Below, one piece after another: positions 15,093 through 22,876 of a stretch of 64,000 nucleotides of DNA. The stretch covers positions 592,580 to 656,579 of the forward strand of contig NZ_FUZU01000001.1 of assembly GCF_900167975.1 (NCBI RefSeq). The letters run 5' to 3'. The DNA is from Ohtaekwangia koreensis. GTDB lineage: Bacteria > Bacteroidota > Bacteroidia > Cytophagales > Cyclobacteriaceae. The position numbers and the translations under genes are program-made. The notes beneath the pieces are model-generated. The model ran no database searches. It was given only the letters and a program-made list of their open reading frames with translations, and had not been told where the DNA came from. Every line of letters begins with the position of its first letter. The first letter of the stretch is position 1.

Positions 15093-16322
15093 ATGAATGT
15101 ATATTTATCTAAGTTGCTTCTGTTGCTCTTAGTTGTTTTTTCATTGGACGGATTCTCACAGTCTAATTTGATTCCGATGATTTATGTGAACGGGAATCCG
15201 CAAGTTTATATTCAGGATATCAATATTGTTAGTGATAAAGTATTTTTAGTTGACGGCCTGTACACAGGTGATGTTTTGCTAGGAAAAGATACGTTGCGAT
15301 CTAGTATGGAAAACCCTAAGCGATTTGTCAGTCAGCTCAAGAACGAAACTCTTCAGCGTTCTATGGTTAGCGATGGTGTCGTGTTAGGGGTGACGAAAAA
15401 CGCCTTTTGCGTTGTGGGGGATGGTAATTCATTCCATGGGAAGAGTATATCAAAATTTAACCTAAAGAATGAACTAATATGGAAGTATAACCTTTTACTT
15501 TCTGATTCCTCTTCTCATATGGTGGCGGTAGCGGATATCTGTTTTGATGACGAAGGAAATACGTACATGTTGTTTACGGCAGATGTTCATGGGGTTGTCA
15601 GGTTAGGTAACGATAAAGTTACAGGCCCGAGTACTTTTGTTGCTAAAATTGGAATAGCCGGAAATCTAGTATCCTATCGTAAGATTGCCGATAAATATTA
15701 TTGCTATAACAGAATGCTAATTAAGGACGATAAAGTTTGTGCATACTCAACTAATCAGTTTTATCCTGCCGCCTGTGTTTTAGATATGAATTTGAGTGAA
15801 GAAATCCAAGATAAAAATCTTGTGCAGTTTTGTAAGTATAAAGTCTGGGATAAGACTAGTTATTATAGAATGATAGAAGCTGGGAAGCGACCCGAACGAT
15901 TATTTTTAGTCGAAAAATATAACGCTAAAGAAAAGGATTTTGTTAGAAATGAAGTGTTTCGGGATACGCTCCGCTTTCAAGACGAGATATATCAATACGA
16001 ACTCTTTGATTTTAGTAAGACTGAAATAGTTGTAGTGTATATATCTCGAGGAATAATAACGCCAGGTCCTCGGTGTAACCAATATGTCAATGTATTGAAG
16101 ATTCGTAAAAAGAATCTTGCTATTTCTGAACGCACTGTAATTGAGTGCGATTGGCTTCGTGGAAATGACGATGTTGTTTTCTCCCTATCAGGAAGTTACT
16201 TATATATTGGGCACGAGTATAATCCGAGTCGTAAGCTCAAAATTGGAAATCTTGAGTTTGTGGATAATACCAATGGAACTGCATCAAAATCATTTTTTAT
16301 TGTAAAGCTACCGTTAAAGTAA
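15093..16322 (+). CDS. Secreted protein of unknown function
   Basis: The 409-residue product has a clear signal peptide (about 1-22, ending D-G-F-S-Q). ATG at 15093 was chosen because it places the signal peptide at the N-terminus; upstream in-frame codons lie in noncoding sequence. The body consists of repeated beta-strand segments (for example 'D-I-C-F-D-D-E-G-N-T-Y-M-L-F'), suggesting a beta-propeller like those of Bacteroidota SBBP or PQQ-like repeats, but blades are not regular enough to be sure. No C-terminal sorting domain is visible. Last gene of the accessory region. Confidence 0.62.
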   Translation: MNVYLSKLLLLLLVVFSLDGFSQSNLIPMIYVNGNPQVYIQDINIVSDKVFLVDGLYTGDVLLGKDTLRSSMENPKRFVSQLKNETLQRSMVSDGVVLGVTKNAFCVVGDGNSFHGKSISKFNLKNELIWKYNLLLSDSSSHMVAVADICFDDEGNTYMLFTADVHGVVRLGNDKVTGPSTFVAKIGIAGNLVSYRKIADKYYCYNRMLIKDDKVCAYSTNQFYPAACVLDMNLSEEIQDKNLVQFCKYKVWDKTSYYRMIEAGKRPERLFLVEKYNAKEKDFVRNEVFRDTLRFQDEIYQYELFDFSKTEIVVVYISRGIITPGPRCNQYVNVLKIRKKNLAISERTVIECDWLRGNDDVVFSLSGSYLYIGHEYNPSRKLKIGNLEFVDNTNGTASKSFFIVKLPLK

Positions 16323-16463
16323 ACTTATATTCATCGACCGCCACCGTTCGCCAGTGTATATACCGTTCGCGTAGCATCGCCGTTCCTTCTATAGGAGGTA
16401 GCGACAGAAAGCTCGAAGCGAGGCTGAGTACGGTCTACTAGTATCAACTCATTCGGTATATAT

Positions 16464-17537
16464 TTACCCCATAATCCTAGACGTCTCCTCAATCAATGAC
16501 TTCATAAGCGCTTCAGCTTTTGTATGCTTGAGTATAGGTGCAATTTGTCCGCCCCAGAACAAGATCATACTCCACTTCTCTTTTTCAATGGCCGCTTTTC
16601 GTAACGATGACATAAACGTTGTTTGCAACGGGAAGGGAAGAAACTCGCTTTCTTTTCCAAGTAGTTCTGTCGTGATGCTGTTCGCGATGCCGCGGCCGAG
16701 TCTGCCGGTAAACGCGCGTGTTAATGTAGTATACTTTGCAGCATCGGAGAATAACATTTGCCTGTGCACCGGCAACGCTCCGGATTCATCGCACGCCAAA
16801 AATGCAGTACCGATTTGCACGGCATCTGCCCCTAACATAAATGCGGCTGCAACGCCCCGGCTATCTGCTATACCACCGGCAGCGATAACCGGTATCTTTA
16901 CTTTTTCGCGGATCAGTTGAAGTAGCACAAACGTACCGGTGATGGATTGCTCGGCACGTGCTAAAAAAGAAGGACGATGACCACCTGCTTCAAAACCGGA
17001 AGCAACGATCATGTCTACTCCGGCAGCTTCCAGGGCAATGGCTTCGTCAAGTGTAGTAGCAGCGCCCACGGTTTTTATACCGAGCTTCCGACATTGCTCA
17101 AGTATATCTGCTGAAGGTATACCAAATACAAAGCTGAATACTTTTGGTCGCGTATGCAGTATAACATCCACCTGGTTTTCGAAACGCGATGTAAAGGGTG
17201 CAGGCTTTTCGGGTAACGGAATTCCGGCTTCATCGAAGTATGGTTTGAACAGTTGCTTCGCAGCATCAAAATGTTCATCTGAAATTGTACCGCCAGGTGC
17301 ATCGGTATCAGATACCCAGAGGTTAATATTATAGGGCTTGTTTGTGGCTGCTTTTATCTGCTTGTCGATCGCATATATATCCTGCGGATTTAAAGTATAT
17401 GCGCCATAACCACCGAGCCCGCCAGCATTTGATACAGCCGCTACCAGTGCCGGAGATGAAAGACCACCACCGAAGGGCCCTTGCATAATCGGGTAATCGA
17501 TCCCCAGCATTTCTGTTGCTTTTGTTTCATACCACAT
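16464..17537 (-). CDS. Nitronate monooxygenase family protein (2-nitropropane dioxygenase)
   Basis: The 357-residue FMN-dependent TIM-barrel protein shows the family landmarks: Y-P-I-M-Q-G-P-F-G-G-G near the N-terminus, the A-S-G-F-E-A-G-G-H sequence near residue 185 that contains the conserved histidine, and I-A-A-G-G-I-A-D near 220 with G-A-D-A-V-Q-I-G-T-A near 240 for phosphate binding of FMN. The family oxidises alkyl nitronates or related propionate 3-nitronate; some members are enoyl-type reductases. It is the last gene of the minus-strand cluster under the Crp-like sites, 11 bp after the NTF2-like gene. Confidence 0.88.
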   Translation of the reverse strand: MWYETKATEMLGIDYPIMQGPFGGGLSSPALVAAVSNAGGLGGYGAYTLNPQDIYAIDKQIKAATNKPYNINLWVSDTDAPGGTISDEHFDAAKQLFKPYFDEAGIPLPEKPAPFTSRFENQVDVILHTRPKVFSFVFGIPSADILEQCRKLGIKTVGAATTLDEAIALEAAGVDMIVASGFEAGGHRPSFLARAEQSITGTFVLLQLIREKVKIPVIAAGGIADSRGVAAAFMLGADAVQIGTAFLACDESGALPVHRQMLFSDAAKYTTLTRAFTGRLGRGIANSITTELLGKESEFLPFPLQTTFMSSLRKAAIEKEKWSMILFWGGQIAPILKHTKAEALMKSLIEETSRIMG

Positions 17538-17548
17538 CGCTTTACAAT

Positions 17549-17998
17549 TTACTTGTTAATATCGCTCATCATCTTGTTTACGAGAAACCATTTGCCATCG
17601 ATCTGATGGAAGGAAAGAAATTCATGATAATGGAAATCATACATTCTCACCTTCAGCTCCGCCATGGCGATAGAATTTACTACTTTGATTGATATAATTT
17701 CATGGATAAATATTTTTCCGGAGTCTTTCGGACTCTGACGGTTTTTAACACCCTCGATATATTGACTAAGCGTTTTCGCGTAAGGCTGTCCTTTTACATC
17801 GCCAAACAGTAACGTGCCGGGGTGGTATAGCTCCTTCAAAAGATCCAGGTCACCTTCATATATACCTTTAAAGTAATTGTTTTCAAGCAGCTTGGTAATG
17901 GTTGCTTTGTCGTCCTCGTTTTTCATTGTGAATGTTGGTTGTGCTTTTATACCCTGCCCTGCGCAGAGTATAAAAGCGGTTATAAGAAATGTTTTCAT
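17549..17998 (-). CDS. Exported NTF2-like (lumazine-binding/SnoaL type) protein
   Basis: A 149-residue protein with a signal peptide (about 1-19, ending I-K-A-Q). The rest fits the NTF2 cone fold: an N-terminal helix pair (I-T-K-L-L-E-N-N-Y-F-K-G-I-Y-E-G-D), L-K-E-L-Y-H-P-G-T at about 56-64, and a curved sheet ending F-L-S-F-H-Q-I-D-G-K-W-F-L-V-N-K. It belongs to the 'putative lumazine-binding' group common in Bacteroidota, for which no reaction is established. Its start is one base from the stop of the SDR gene, so the two are translationally close. Confidence 0.78.
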   Translation of the reverse strand: MKTFLITAFILCAGQGIKAQPTFTMKNEDDKATITKLLENNYFKGIYEGDLDLLKELYHPGTLLFGDVKGQPYAKTLSQYIEGVKNRQSPKDSGKIFIHEIISIKVVNSIAMAELKVRMYDFHYHEFLSFHQIDGKWFLVNKMMSDINK

Positions 17999-17999
17999 G

Positions 18000-18734
18000 T
18001 CAGTTTAAATTATGCCCGGCTGCTATACCTCCGTCTACGTTGATGATCGCTCCAGTTATAAAATTGCTCTTGGCCACCGTGTATACCATCTGTGCTATAT
18101 CTTCCACCTCACCAACACGGTTCACCAAATGCAGACCTGCGCTTTCATCAGCATCACCGCTGTGCATGGGCGTACGGATAAAGCCGGGTGCAACGGTATT
18201 GACGCGGATGTTGTGCTTTCCAAATTCGGCAGCCAGCTGAATGGTAAGTGAATGTATAGCGCCTTTGCTCGAGAGCGGTGCGGTGGTGGGCACGCCACCA
18301 AAAGCATGATTCACAATGGGCGTACCTATATTGATGACAACGCCATCGTGTTGCTTCAGCATTTGTGGTATCACGGCTTGTGTAGTGAAGTATGTACCCT
18401 TCAGGTTTGTATTCAGAAATTTATCCAGGTGTGCTTCGTCTACTTCCAGAAAAGGGCGGGTCTCAAATATACCTGCGTTGTTTACCAGTACATCGGCAGA
18501 GCCAAATTTTTCTACTGCTGTTGCCACCAGTTGCTCGCCCGTATGTTTGTTGCTTACATTGCCGGCAACCATCGCCAGGTTATCGCCTGCACCAAGTTCT
18601 GCGAAAGCCTTTTCAAGTTTATCTGCTGTTGCTGAATTGATCACCACATTATCACCCCGCTCTAAAAAGTAACGGGCTATTTCTTTTCCTATACCGGACG
18701 ATGCTCCGGTAACAATGATCGTTTGCTTTTTCAT
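18000..18734 (-). CDS. Short-chain dehydrogenase/reductase (SDR)
   Basis: A 244-residue classical SDR. T-G-A-S-S-G-I-G at residues 9-16 binds the cofactor, N-N-A-G near 86-89 is present, and the C-terminal half has the F-x-R-T-P and F-I-T-G-A-I-I-N-V-D-G-G signatures. The usual Y-x3-K is replaced: the position reads P-L-S-S-K-G-A, so the catalytic tyrosine appears to be missing while the lysine is kept. It may therefore be weakly active or use another residue. ATG at 18734, 4 bp from the tautomerase stop, gives the normal N-terminus. Confidence 0.84.
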   Translation of the reverse strand: MKKQTIIVTGASSGIGKEIARYFLERGDNVVINSATADKLEKAFAELGAGDNLAMVAGNVSNKHTGEQLVATAVEKFGSADVLVNNAGIFETRPFLEVDEAHLDKFLNTNLKGTYFTTQAVIPQMLKQHDGVVINIGTPIVNHAFGGVPTTAPLSSKGAIHSLTIQLAAEFGKHNIRVNTVAPGFIRTPMHSGDADESAGLHLVNRVGEVEDIAQMVYTVAKSNFITGAIINVDGGIAAGHNLN

Positions 18735-18738
18735 ACGC

Positions 18739-18957
18739 TTATTTTTTATCGGCTGTGATACCTTTCTCGCGTAGCACCGATACTTGTTCACCGGCATATC
18801 CCCAATTGTCCAGATCGATTTCCTGTATCGCTATATGTGTCAGGTGCGGATCTTTGTTCAGCGTTTCTGTGATCAGGTCTGTTATACCTTTGATCAGAAT
18901 TTGTTTTTGTTCACGCGTAACGCCTTCACGCGTTAACTCAATTTTTACGTATGGCAT
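18739..18957 (-). CDS. 4-oxalocrotonate tautomerase family protein
   Basis: A 72-residue protein of the 4-OT/DmpI fold. The initiating Met is followed by Pro (M-P-Y-V-K-I-E-L), and Pro2 becomes the N-terminal catalytic base after Met removal. The T-R-E-Q-K-Q-I-L-I-K-G-I-T-D-L helix and the closing beta strand match the family. It should form small oligomers catalysing keto-enol tautomerisation; the physiological substrate is unknown. It lies between the YceI and SDR genes, within one transcription unit. Confidence 0.9.
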   Translation of the reverse strand: MPYVKIELTREGVTREQKQILIKGITDLITETLNKDPHLTHIAIQEIDLDNWGYAGEQVSVLREKGITADKK

Positions 18958-18974
18958 GACTTTACAAGTTTCGT

Positions 18975-19520
18975 TTAAATTACTGCGACAGCAGCTTTTG
19001 CAGTGATGCTTACATTCAGCTCAAACTCATTGTATATAAGTGTATCGCCGAGGTCTTTAAAGAAGTTACCGGAGCGAAAACGCATGCCGTACTTGGTGCG
19101 ATCGATCACGATGTTGCCATGGGCTGTGATCCGATCGTTCGTGTTGTCAATTTGCGCATCAAAGGAGATGGGATGTGTAATGCCTTTGATGGTAAGATCA
19201 CCGATGATGTGATGAACTTTGTCGGAGACCCGTTTTGAAGAAGTGATTGCCAGCTCAGCTTCAGTATATATAGCGGAGTTGAAAAAATCATCGGATGCCA
19301 GGTGGCCCGCAAACTGTGCGTTGGTAGCAGGGTCTGTTACATCGAGTATCTTAATAGAAGTAGTATCGATGATTACCTTACCACTTTTAAGCTGACCGTT
19401 TACAAAGGTTAGTGAACCTTCTTTAAGCGCTATAGTTCCGTTGTGTGCGCCTGTTACTTTGCGCCCGATCCAGTCGATGTTACTGTGGGCGTTTACAATT
19501 TCAAATGTTTTAATTTCCAT
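18975..19520 (-). CDS. YceI-family lipid-binding-like protein
   Basis: A 181-residue YceI/lipocalin-like barrel: N-A-H-S-N-I-D-W-I-G-R-K at residues 10-21, G-S-L-T-F-V-N-G-Q-L near 37, then H-H-I-I-G-D-L-T-I-K-G-I-T-H-P near 112-126, the family's core signature, and D-R-T-K-Y-G-M-R-F-R-S near 148. No signal peptide is present with the ATG at 19520, so this version is probably cytoplasmic. YceI proteins bind long isoprenoid or lipid ligands. It is the first gene of the cluster and directly follows two Crp-type sites. Confidence 0.9.
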   Translation of the reverse strand: MEIKTFEIVNAHSNIDWIGRKVTGAHNGTIALKEGSLTFVNGQLKSGKVIIDTTSIKILDVTDPATNAQFAGHLASDDFFNSAIYTEAELAITSSKRVSDKVHHIIGDLTIKGITHPISFDAQIDNTNDRITAHGNIVIDRTKYGMRFRSGNFFKDLGDTLIYNEFELNVSITAKAAVAVI

Positions 19521-19574
19521 GTTTGTTTTGTTTTTATTACAACACAAACTTGGCGCGTTGTGATCAGGAACTTA

Positions 19575-19590
19575 CGTGACCTACATCACA
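19575..19590. promoter_or_regulatory. Crp-type operator, site 2
   Basis: CGTGACCTACATCACA matches TGTGA-N6-TCACA at 9 of 10 positions. It is 55 bp above the YceI start and 23 bp from site 1. Confidence 0.6.
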
Positions 19591-19612
19591 ATCTAAAAGC
19601 ATAATGAACGTA

Positions 19613-19628
19613 TGTGATGTACATCACA
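19613..19628. promoter_or_regulatory. Crp-type operator, site 1 (perfect palindrome)
   Basis: TGTGATGTACATCACA is a perfect 16-bp palindrome identical in both half-sites to the E. coli CRP consensus TGTGA-N6-TCACA. It lies 3 bp past the stop of the Crp/Fnr gene and 93 bp above the YceI start. Confidence 0.75.
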
Positions 19629-19631
19629 TTT

Positions 19632-20204
19632 TCAGGGATTATACAGGCGACTAAGTGTTTCTCTTGAAACGCCCAGGTAAGCGGCTATTAAATGTTTCGG
19701 CACCATGTTATATAGCGCAGGGTATTGCGCCAGCAATTCTTCATAGCGATGTTTGGCGTCATTGTTCATAAAGGACAATAATCTCTTCTGACTCGCAACG
19801 TACCCTCTATTGGTGCGCCAGCGAAAAAAGTGCTCAACCTCGTGTATCTCTTTGCAGAGCTTTTCGCGGTCGCTGTTTGATATATAGAGCACTTCGGCAT
19901 TGGTAACACAATCTATATTTATAGTGGCCTTAACACCGCTATAGAGGGCGTTGTAATCGGATGTCCACCAGGTGGGCATAGCAAATTGAAGGATGAACAT
20001 TTTCTGATCATCGTTGATATAAAAAGATTTGAGACAGCCATCCAGTACAAAGTATTCACGCTCCACTGTATCACCGGCTGCTAGAATTACCTGTCCTTTT
20101 TTAAAGGATTGGGATTTGAAATGTGAAAAGAAATAGTCGAACTGATCATCCGTCAGCGCTATAGTTTTAGCAATGTGCTCTTTTAAGATTTGATGTGATT
20201 GCAT
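19632..20204 (-). CDS. Crp/Fnr-family transcriptional regulator
   Basis: A 190-residue regulator with an N-terminal cyclic-nucleotide-binding-like barrel (about 10-120) and a short C-terminal winged helix-turn-helix. The recognition helix G-V-S-R-E-T-L-S-R-L (178-187) has Arg181, Glu182 and Arg186 in the same register as the three CRP residues that read GTGA, which fits the TGTGA half-sites around this gene. The barrel lacks the conserved R-S of true cAMP sites, as usual in this Bacteroidota group, so the effector is unknown. It precedes the YceI cluster on the same strand; one site overlaps its own start codon. Confidence 0.9.
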   Translation of the reverse strand: MQSHQILKEHIAKTIALTDDQFDYFFSHFKSQSFKKGQVILAAGDTVEREYFVLDGCLKSFYINDDQKMFILQFAMPTWWTSDYNALYSGVKATINIDCVTNAEVLYISNSDREKLCKEIHEVEHFFRWRTNRGYVASQKRLLSFMNNDAKHRYEELLAQYPALYNMVPKHLIAAYLGVSRETLSRLYNP

Positions 20205-20209
20205 TCACC
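20194..20209. promoter_or_regulatory. Crp-type operator, site 3, over the regulator's start codon
   Basis: TGTGATTGCATTCACC matches the TGTGA-N6-TCACA pattern at 9 of 10 positions and covers the start codon (20202-20204) of the Crp/Fnr gene, a position suited to self-repression. Confidence 0.55.
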
Positions 20210-20308
20210 AAATTAATAACAATCATGTGATATTAACCGATGTGTATTGAAAAATAGCGAAGTCCCGTGTTCAGTGCAAGTAATTGTTGATGTCCGGGAT
20301 ATAGTATA

Positions 20309-20337
20309 AAGGCGCCTCCGGTTAAGGGAGACGCCTT
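20309..20337 (-). terminator. Terminator after the GH5 gene
   Basis: AAGGCG/CGCCTT plus an inner 4-bp stem with one mismatch; on the minus strand it is followed by TTT. It lies 60 bp past the GH5 stop. Confidence 0.6.
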
Positions 20338-20396
20338 GGTTTAGTACCCAACGATATTAAAGTAAAGTATATATGCAGATCATCTGCGATCGTTCT

Positions 20397-21446
20397 CTAT
20401 AATAATCCCCAGCCAAATCTTACGCGGAATACACCGGAAGCATTTACAGTTGATATGGTGATGTTGTTACCGCTGCCGCCACGTCTTAGTAAGCTATAGG
20501 AGTCATCGTCACGTAAACCTGGCCAATAAACGCTTGCTACCTGGTCGTTGCGGAATACATTGCTGCCGCCTACTATATATGCAATCTCATTTTCAGATTG
20601 TGGACCGTTGCGATAATCTTTGCGTGTACTCATAGGCGCACCAAATTCAGTAACTACAATTCTGTTTTTATAATTCCCCATGCGGCTTCTCCAATCTTTT
20701 TCCCACCCTGCAGTAGAGCGTTTTCCCCACCATGCATAGTTGTGAAGTGATAACAGGCAGCTGCTAAAACGTTTATCTGCACCTACACCGGTAACATTTT
20801 CAGAATAGCCCGTACCTGATAATAGAATTCTGCCTCTTGGTACATTCGGGAATTTGGAAAGAAACTCCGCATATATACCGGTTAGTTGCGACAGTGAATA
20901 GCCGTGTGGCTCGTTGAATACTTCGAAGTATACATTGTTATTGCCCCCATATTTTTTAATTACGGTTGTCCACATTTTCCAGAATGCGGTATTGTTATCA
21001 ATCCTTCCATCCTTCGATGAGGATGATTCCCAGCAAGCCAGTATAACTTTCATTCCTTTGTTAAGTGTCTTATCGATGGCTCCGGTATAACTTCCCCACC
21101 ATCTCTCTGCAACAGAAGGCGGATTAATAGGCAGACGTATCGTATTGACACCGGATAGATTTTTTATAATACCTGAAACAACAGCGTCAGCCTTCGCGGA
21201 GGCACTATTATAGCTATCATTGCTGGTAAGACCGGATGGAATAACCCAGCCATCTACAAAATTATCGCGGCCATCGGCCCAGTTTACACCTGAAATTCCG
21301 GCAGCTCCTACTTTCGCATTACTTTGATCGACCGTAGTGGTAGTAGTTGTGCTGGTGTTGTCAGGAGTTACGAGCTCTTCACTTACACAGGCATGTAATA
21401 GAGTGAAGAGCGTGAATGCTACAACGGGTAGAATTAGTTTTTTCAT
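20397..21446 (-). CDS. GH5-family glycoside hydrolase lipoprotein (endoglucanase-like)
   Basis: The 349-residue product has a lipoprotein signal with lipid-attachment Cys20 (L-L-H-A-C), a Thr-rich linker (about 29-40) and a GH5 TIM barrel. The acid/base is Glu179 in V-F-N-E-P-H-G and the nucleophile Glu267 in V-T-E-F-G-A; T-I-R-L-P-I-N near 102-108 and H-N-Y near 235 are also family landmarks. It should cut beta-1,4-glucan or mannan and is anchored in a membrane. Monocistronic, with its own terminator. The ATG at 21446 is the one that starts the signal peptide. Confidence 0.88.
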   Translation of the reverse strand: MKKLILPVVAFTLFTLLHACVSEELVTPDNTSTTTTTTVDQSNAKVGAAGISGVNWADGRDNFVDGWVIPSGLTSNDSYNSASAKADAVVSGIIKNLSGVNTIRLPINPPSVAERWWGSYTGAIDKTLNKGMKVILACWESSSSKDGRIDNNTAFWKMWTTVIKKYGGNNNVYFEVFNEPHGYSLSQLTGIYAEFLSKFPNVPRGRILLSGTGYSENVTGVGADKRFSSCLLSLHNYAWWGKRSTAGWEKDWRSRMGNYKNRIVVTEFGAPMSTRKDYRNGPQSENEIAYIVGGSNVFRNDQVASVYWPGLRDDDSYSLLRRGGSGNNITISTVNASGVFRVRFGWGLL

Positions 21447-21763
21447 ACGTTCTGGTTTTAAGTTTATGATGATGCAAAGTAGGCCTACCAAGGCTGCGCG
21501 AGCGGGGACGATTCGATACTTCTTAGGGGGCAGTTGAGGATTATCGTAATCGATTGAAACAAGGTTAAACGAATAGTCTACAAAGAGTGGACTACGTACG
21601 TACTAAGACTACCAATCACTTTTAATGGCAACCAACGAAGCAGATATATAGTAGGTGTATAAATCTGTTGTTTTTATAATAACCTTATTAGTGGTATATA
21701 TTTAATTGGTTATATATACTATATAAAAGTATATACAATATGATGCGAAACGTGATATACGCA
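21447..21763. other. AT-rich intergenic region
   Basis: The 317-bp spacer between the GH5 and FGE-like genes becomes very AT-rich, with a run of TATA-type steps at 21640-21745. It should hold the GH5 promoter in its left part. No gene or strong hairpin seen. Confidence 0.5.
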
Positions 21764-22804
21764 TCAGTCTTTAACGCATCGAAATCCGATGTGCGATAAA
21801 CCGCTGTCAAATGCTGTTCCCTGACGCGCGCTGGGTCTGTAGTTTAGACAATAGTTATTCGCGCATAGAAACGATCCCCCTTTTGTAACTCGCTTATGAG
21901 CATAGGGTTCATTCGGATCGAAAGACTTTTCCGGACCTTTTGGATTTTCGGTTAGAGCATTCCTGGCAAGTGTCTCAAAATAATTTGCATCGTACCAATC
22001 GCTGGTCCACTCCCAAACATTGCCGATCATATCATATAGTCCATATTCGTTGGCGGGAAATGTTTTTACAGGAGCAGATCCTTCGAAGCCATCTTCTTTT
22101 AAGTTGTTAGCCGGGAAGCTTCCTTGAAACGTATTCGCCATAAACTTTCCTTGCGGATTTACATCGTTACCCCAGCTATAGCGTTGCTGCTCTTTTCCTC
22201 CGCGTGAAGCAAACTCCCACTCTGCTTCAGTAGGTAAACGTTTGCCGGCCCAGGTTGCATAGGCCAATGCATCTTCGTACGAAACATGTACTACAGGGTG
22301 ATTCCATTTTCCATCCAAATTACTTTGTGGTCCTTCAGGGTGTTTCCAGTCTACGCCTGTCTTCCATTCCCACCACAATGTATAGTCATTGGACATAACG
22401 GGTTGGGTAGGCGCATGGAATACCAGTGAGCCAGGCATCAACACACTGTCGGGCGGCTTTGGTGTATCGGGCGGAAGTTGTTTGCGTAATTCTTCCCATA
22501 CCGGTTTGCGTTCGGCTGTAGTTATATAGTGTGTTGCTTCGGTAAAAATCTTGAACAGCTCGTTGGTAACTTCGGTCTCATCCATCCAGAAGCCTTTTAC
22601 TTTTACACGATGCGCGGGTCGCTCGTGTTCATAGGTGTCCAATTCATCAGAGCCCATTATAAATTCGCCTCCCGGAATCCATACCATACCTTCCGGCTTT
22701 TCTTCGGAGGAAGAATTCGCTGAAGCATCTTCACTGCTTTTTGATTTGTCTGTGGTACAGCTTATCAGAAAAGGTAGAATTAAGAACAGGAGTGTGGCTC
22801 TCAT
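21764..22804 (-). CDS. Formylglycine-generating enzyme (SUMF1/FGE) family lipoprotein
   Basis: The 346-residue product starts with a lipoprotein signal (L-P-F-L-I-S-C, Cys16), followed by a Ser/Glu-rich linker and an FGE-sulfatase domain (about 38-345). Landmarks include W-I-P-G-G-E-F-I-M-G-S, R-L-P-T-E-A-E-W-E-F-A, N-V-W-E-W-T-S-D-W and, near the end, G-G-S-F-L-C-A-N-N-Y-C with Cys314 and Cys319 in the C-x4-C spacing of the copper-binding active cysteines of human FGE (Cys336/Cys341). Many Bacteroidota homologues, such as the GldK/GldJ relatives, lack these cysteines. The domain therefore looks catalytically competent for converting a sulfatase cysteine to formylglycine, but no sulfatase is in the window. 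Confidence 0.86.
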   Translation of the reverse strand: MRATLLFLILPFLISCTTDKSKSSEDASANSSSEEKPEGMVWIPGGEFIMGSDELDTYEHERPAHRVKVKGFWMDETEVTNELFKIFTEATHYITTAERKPVWEELRKQLPPDTPKPPDSVLMPGSLVFHAPTQPVMSNDYTLWWEWKTGVDWKHPEGPQSNLDGKWNHPVVHVSYEDALAYATWAGKRLPTEAEWEFASRGGKEQQRYSWGNDVNPQGKFMANTFQGSFPANNLKEDGFEGSAPVKTFPANEYGLYDMIGNVWEWTSDWYDANYFETLARNALTENPKGPEKSFDPNEPYAHKRVTKGGSFLCANNYCLNYRPSARQGTAFDSGLSHIGFRCVKD

Positions 22805-22876
22805 ACAAAGGGTTTATAAAGTATAGGATGAAGTATAGGTTGACAATAAACGTAAGCTATATTTTAATACTATAGA

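Noticed and set aside
17715-17745. GGAGTC..GGACTCTGACGG resembles a REP arm
   Set aside because: It lies inside the NTF2-like coding sequence, lacks the outer arms and spacing of the family, and matches only part of one arm.
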